This document shows positions 60,379 to 64,000 of a stretch of DNA of 64,000 bases, piece by piece. Every line of letters starts with the position of its first letter. The first letter of the stretch is position 1. The stretch comes from DASPKX01 sp035627835 (GTDB lineage: Bacteria > Verrucomicrobiota > Verrucomicrobiia > Limisphaerales > SXQI01), in NCBI GenBank assembly GCA_035627835.1, contig DASPKX010000098.1:1-64000 (forward strand), given 5' to 3'. The translations under genes were made by a program, and so were the position numbers. Below the pieces are notes generated by a model, which worked only from the letters and a program-made list of their open reading frames with translations, did no database searches and was not told the DNA's origin.

Positions 60379-63291
60379 TTACAGCTGGCTAGGAAGCACA
60401 CTGTTGGCCCTGGTCTTTTTACGATGGGGCGCATAGACATCGCCATGGACCAGCTTTCCTACGTAGTTTTTTGTATCCATTCGAGCTCCGCTCGCGATTA
60501 GTGTGATTTCGGCCGAGATCGTCGCCTGGGTCACGTGAAAGATTGCTACAATGGTCTGCCCCTTGTGCTTGCCGGTCCCACGCGAGATTACTTCCCCGGA
60601 AGGATGCGCCCATAACTTGTGATCGAGGATCGTTGGTCCTGAGCTGAAACAGTTAAGAACGATATTCGAACGCGTGAAACCAACCGACGTAAACGCGTGC
60701 TTTGCATCAGTTCCAGGATGAAGAGAGAATGCAGTGCCACTTAGTCGTTCACGAGGGTCCGCGAACAGGATCAGCTCCTCGGGAATCTGAAAGTCAGTTG
60801 TCTTCATTGCGCCAGCCTCGAGAATTGTGAGTTTACGACGAATCCTACGAGCGGATTCCGTAGCTAGGTTCTTGATCCTGAGCTGCTTACTCTCGGACGC
60901 GACCTGTTGGTAAATGTCGTGTGCGCGCTTATAATATTGAGTGAAACGGGATCGATCCTGCAGGTGCTCATTGGCCAGGAAACAGTTAATCCAAGCAATC
61001 CACATCAACCAATTGTGCCTCAGGGGGTCTCGTGGCGAGGATTGGAGAAGTGCCTCGAAAGTGCGCATTGCTATGGGGTAAGTAGCCGGTTGTTTAAGGA
61101 GCTCCGAACCCAGAGCCGCAAGCTCGTCCCTCGCCTGCTCGCCTACTTCGCTGCTAAGTCTCTTGCAAAGTGCCTCACTTAATTCTGCGAAGAGATATCT
61201 TCCAACTAAGGACCGAACTGCGGAGGCCTTGATCTGCGCATGGACGTGAGTGCAGCGGGAAATATCATTTGTTTCCCCTTGTTGAAGATAGAGGGTGCAT
61301 ATCTCCTGAAGGCGGCGACACGTTCGTTCGTTCGGCACCGCGGCGGAGATTGCAAAGGCCGTTTGAACGCCATCACTTGTTGCGGAAAGATTGTCCATAG
61401 CGCTACTAGCGAGCCGCGCGACGTAATCAGTCAGCCCTGGGACACGGCTTTGAGCGATAAAGCCGATTGCGCGGTCCTCAAGGACAACTTGCTGAGCTTC
61501 CAATTTCTGGAGGTAGGCGATCGCCGGAGCAGTGAGCAGCGACGGGTCTTTGAGGGCGGTTTCGTGTTCCCTGAGTATTGCGAAGGCAGCCGCTGGACTG
61601 CCAGCACCCTCAAGGACCTTCAGGAATCGCTTCTCTGCACATAGACGCAGGAGTGCCGTGTAATCGGTTTTTGCGCTGTCGTCCCATATGGTTCTTGTCT
61701 CTCCGTAATTCCGGTCGAGAAAATGTCTCCAAGACTGATCATTCTCTCCTTGCCGAAGGCGAGAGTTGAAGAAACGAATAAGATTTGTGCCGTAGTCAAA
61801 CTTGGCGAGCATGTAATCACCGACGGAATCATACGAGGTGTCAGTGCTCGGGGATTCCGCTAGCAGTTTGGTTCGTTTTGCGTAACGCAAGTAGCGACTG
61901 CCGTCTGATCGATCGAGAGGAGGGTCGAGCTCCAGTCGTTCATGTAATAGACATGCCATGTCACTGGCAAGTTGCCCCGGGAGTTGTGAGCCAAACTCCC
62001 CAAACAAGTCGATCGCATCTTGGACGTTTTCCGTATACGCGAAGCGTTCAAGGAAGAGAAAGTACGTTGAAGTCGGGATCGCACTAGATGCCGGTTTGTC
62101 AGCGAGCAGCTTATTCAGGCACTCCTTCAAGTTCGGGGACGCAAGATAGCACCTGGCCAAAAGTTTTCTGACATGCCATGACGCCTCAGATTGTGGATTA
62201 GCATTAAGGAAGTCTCGGTAGAGAATACTTGCGGCATCATAGTTTTGCATCGTCTGATAATGCCAGCCCTCGACAACCCCAGCAGCCTTCGTATAGGGAC
62301 TGCTTGGATAGGCTTTGAGTCGTTCGGCGTCGCCGATAAGGAATGCAGCCCTCGCGGCCCAAGGGTCATCCGGGTAACGAACCAACATCGAGGCTAGTTT
62401 CGTGTGACGTTCCGCGTCGAAAGCACGGGAGGCCGAGGCGAATAGTTGCGGCTTACCAGCTTCGCCGAATTCAGGTTGATCGAGGTAAAAACAAAAGACT
62501 GATAACTTATGCTCCGCGAGCCGGTGTTTGTCGAAGAGAGTAGCGCACTCGCCAGGCGAGGCATTTCTGCCCAGTCCGCGCATCGTCCATTCAGTAGACC
62601 GCCTGATGTTGTCATAGATCTCAGTATTCGGAAAGCGGGATAACAACTCGCCATAATGCGCGAGGGCAATGGCATATTCGCGAGAGTAGTACTTGGCACC
62701 GGCCATTCTTCCCAACGCGTTGTCTGACACAAACGTCTTCGGGAACACTTGGTAAATTCGAGAATAGTAGAAGTAACATTCGTCCCAAGTGTTCGGGTGG
62801 AACAGGTCAAGACCTTTTTCGAATACCTGCTGGAGCTTCTCCTCCAGCAAGAACCGGGCTATCGGTTTGTAGCAGCAGGCCACCACAGATAAGACAATGG
62901 GCAGAAGGACAAATGTCCTGCGAACGGTGTATTTCCTCCTCAAGCGTAAAGCAACTACCGTTAATGCGACAAAAGTGACAGCTGTCAGCATCGCGCCGAC
63001 GACTGAGCTTTGCCAGCCCCAGTAAAGGCTTTCCAGGTCCACTGCAATGCGCTCAGATACAAGCAAAAGGTCTACCTTGGTGCGCAGCCTCCAGAGAAGC
63101 CAGAATAGCGATGCGGCGCAAAGTACCAGACAGGTGCTCCAGAGGCGAAAATAGCGGTATAGGGCATTACGCTCCGATACCGCCATTCCACGAGTAGGGG
63201 CGTCGGTTAGGCCGAAGTGTGAATTTATAAAGCGCGTGCTGAGGGCGCTAAACTCGTATGCTTTTTTTGCAAAGTCAGTTATTGCCTTCAT
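60379..63291 (-). CDS. Large membrane protein with TPR-like helical repeats
   Basis: A 970-residue protein of no recognised family. The N-terminus has three transmembrane helices (~49-68, 96-115, 125-143). The middle (~150-800) is an alpha-solenoid with TPR-like units (YYSREYAIALAHYGELLSRFPNTEIYDN, YDAASILYRDFLNANPQSEASW). The end (~830-970) is a different, beta-rich domain (FTSVGFTRSNIVLNCFSSGPTI, TIVAIFHVTQATISAEITLIASG). Its start overlaps the stop of the SEDS-like gene by 17 bases, so the two are one transcription unit. Base composition in sampled lines is lower in G+C (near 45%) than in the neighbouring housekeeping genes, hinting at transfer. Confidence 0.7.
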   Translation of the reverse strand: MKAITDFAKKAYEFSALSTRFINSHFGLTDAPTRGMAVSERNALYRYFRLWSTCLVLCAASLFWLLWRLRTKVDLLLVSERIAVDLESLYWGWQSSVVGAMLTAVTFVALTVVALRLRRKYTVRRTFVLLPIVLSVVACCYKPIARFLLEEKLQQVFEKGLDLFHPNTWDECYFYYSRIYQVFPKTFVSDNALGRMAGAKYYSREYAIALAHYGELLSRFPNTEIYDNIRRSTEWTMRGLGRNASPGECATLFDKHRLAEHKLSVFCFYLDQPEFGEAGKPQLFASASRAFDAERHTKLASMLVRYPDDPWAARAAFLIGDAERLKAYPSSPYTKAAGVVEGWHYQTMQNYDAASILYRDFLNANPQSEASWHVRKLLARCYLASPNLKECLNKLLADKPASSAIPTSTYFLFLERFAYTENVQDAIDLFGEFGSQLPGQLASDMACLLHERLELDPPLDRSDGSRYLRYAKRTKLLAESPSTDTSYDSVGDYMLAKFDYGTNLIRFFNSRLRQGENDQSWRHFLDRNYGETRTIWDDSAKTDYTALLRLCAEKRFLKVLEGAGSPAAAFAILREHETALKDPSLLTAPAIAYLQKLEAQQVVLEDRAIGFIAQSRVPGLTDYVARLASSAMDNLSATSDGVQTAFAISAAVPNERTCRRLQEICTLYLQQGETNDISRCTHVHAQIKASAVRSLVGRYLFAELSEALCKRLSSEVGEQARDELAALGSELLKQPATYPIAMRTFEALLQSSPRDPLRHNWLMWIAWINCFLANEHLQDRSRFTQYYKRAHDIYQQVASESKQLRIKNLATESARRIRRKLTILEAGAMKTTDFQIPEELILFADPRERLSGTAFSLHPGTDAKHAFTSVGFTRSNIVLNCFSSGPTILDHKLWAHPSGEVISRGTGKHKGQTIVAIFHVTQATISAEITLIASGARMDTKNYVGKLVHGDVYAPHRKKTRANSVLPSQL

Positions 63292-64000
63292 TGTCTGTAC
63301 ACGGGTTTACCGACATCCCGAATAAGAATCCAAAAGCGTACCATCCGCTTCCGCCACTCCCGAGAAATGGTATCGGCACTCCGACTACTGGCACAGCTCC
63401 GATATTCACCGCAATCGCCGCAATCCACGCACATGCTGAAACACGGGTAAACACCGGGTTCGAACGTCTTGTGAGCTTCATGGCACCGCAGACAAGAACT
63501 GCATGCAGGATGACCGCAGACACTCCATGGCACCGGGCCAGATGGAGCAGTGCCAGATCGGTGTAGGCTCCGGGCAAGTGAACGTGAACACTTTCAGAAC
63601 GCTTAAAAAACCCCAACGAGCCCAGAACATGCGAGACCTGGCGGCTCTGATACGATGTGCCTGAAACGTATTCTTTGAGACGCAACCTCCGATTTGGTGA
63701 ATTGTGGATAGCGAAAACGAACCCAACGCCAAGAGATGCGATTAAAGCGTATTTAGCACTGTTCTTGATTGGTTGCTTTGTCCAACCGCTGAGGGCGAAT
63801 ATTAAGGGCACGGTCACGCTTTTCATTAGATACAGAACACCGACAAGGCTGCCGTAACAGATCAGCCTCATTGAGCCGGCTTGCTTCTGCAGGAACCCCA
63901 AGCTGTGGGCGAAAAGTACCAGTAGGACGTTTACCCTTACGCCGCCAAGGGTCAGCCATCTGTTTGTTGCCCGGAACTCGCCCTGGAAAAGCGCCACAGT
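63275..64000 (-). CDS. Divergent SEDS-family (FtsW/RodA-like) membrane protein, N-terminus outside window
   Basis: The frame is open through the window edge (GTG 63997 is internal), so the start is missing. The visible 240 residues follow the SEDS order: a TNRWLTLGG motif corresponding to RWIxLG, several spans, a long periplasmic loop with LPGAYTDLALLHLARCHGV aligning to the LPExxTDFxFxxxxEExG motif whose Asp is essential in RodA/FtsW, and the closing GVPIPFLGSGGSGWYAFGF corresponding to GxPLPFxSxGGS. The QPSE motif after RWxxLG and the Glu of LPE are lost. SEDS proteins polymerise glycan strands with a class B PBP; here the coupled neighbour is a 970-residue repeat protein instead. Confidence 0.65.
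   Translation of the reverse strand, partial: TVALFQGEFRATNRWLTLGGVRVNVLLVLFAHSLGFLQKQAGSMRLICYGSLVGVLYLMKSVTVPLIFALSGWTKQPIKNSAKYALIASLGVGFVFAIHNSPNRRLRLKEYVSGTSYQSRQVSHVLGSLGFFKRSESVHVHLPGAYTDLALLHLARCHGVSAVILHAVLVCGAMKLTRRSNPVFTRVSACAWIAAIAVNIGAVPVVGVPIPFLGSGGSGWYAFGFLFGMSVNPCTDNEGNN

Noticed and set aside
1..64000. CRISPR arrays, rRNA genes, complete insertion sequences
   Set aside because: No regularly spaced repeats, no rRNA-like stretches and no transposase or integrase motifs were seen on either strand.

Overview
The window reads as chromosomal DNA of a soil-type Verrucomicrobiota bacterium, most likely the Pedosphaerales/Limisphaerales side of the phylum. The clues are two kinds of planctomycete/verrucomicrobial cytochrome-c proteins (DUF1587/1592/1588/1585 and DUF1549/1553), a DUF1501 Tat protein, a giant BNR-repeat/Ig secreted protein, a bi-domain oxidoreductase in a polysaccharide cluster and a Kdo transferase (Gram-negative envelope). 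Assignment is by protein family resemblance only; no 16S gene or ribosomal protein is present. One tRNA (Asn-GTT) is visible; no rRNA, CRISPR array or clear insertion sequence was found.

Layout: 0-5.1 kb holds the tail of a carbohydrate-binding protein, an SGNH hydrolase, tRNA-Asn and a large DUF1592-type cytochrome protein. 5.3-7.0 kb has waaA plus a DUF3817 membrane protein. 7.0-10 kb has a small membrane protein, a HEAT-repeat protein and a broken secreted-protein gene. 10-13.2 kb has a zinc-ribbon/CPBP-protease operon and an ECF sigma factor with an overlapping membrane partner. 13.3-22.3 kb has a polyprenyl diphosphate synthase, a VapBC-like toxin-antitoxin pair with a perfect 18-bp operator palindrome, and a tightly coupled polysaccharide cluster (glycosyltransferase, nucleotide-sugar dehydrogenase, heparinase II/III-like protein, bi-domain oxidoreductase). 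22.5-27.9 kb has a PQQ-type beta-propeller and a DUF1549/1553 + DUF1501 pair. 27.9-36.7 kb is central metabolism: NDH-2, PpnP, a 2-oxoacid dehydrogenase E1alpha-E1beta-E2 set, a membrane-fused spermidine synthase, a zinc alcohol dehydrogenase and an ArsR regulator. 36.7-39.6 kb is the haem set hemX-like/hemA/hemC. 39.8-46.2 kb is a heavy-metal RND efflux operon with small secreted proteins at both ends. 46.3-52.9 kb is an iron-uptake operon (TonB receptor, PiuC-like, PepSY, TonB, ExbB, ExbD, coiled-coil protein) behind two Fur-like operators. 53-59 kb has an EamA transporter, a serine hydrolase and a 1197-residue BNR/Ig protein. From about 59.4 kb to the end the character changes: a yjbQ gene missing its 5' part abuts a double-HTH gene, followed by gene-poor DNA, a 970-residue membrane protein with helical repeats and a divergent SEDS (FtsW/RodA-like) protein running off the window.

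Genes are packed with many ATGA overlaps, so several functional units are clear: the metal pump is one transcription unit, the iron operon couples receptor, reductase-like protein and its own energy-transducing motor, and the polysaccharide genes are translationally coupled. The most unusual observations are a glutamyl-tRNA reductase lacking both the invariant Arg after its catalytic Cys and most of its C-terminal domain, the truncated yjbQ/HTH junction, the SEDS-like/970-residue protein pair at the right edge, and the coiled-coil gene welded to exbD.
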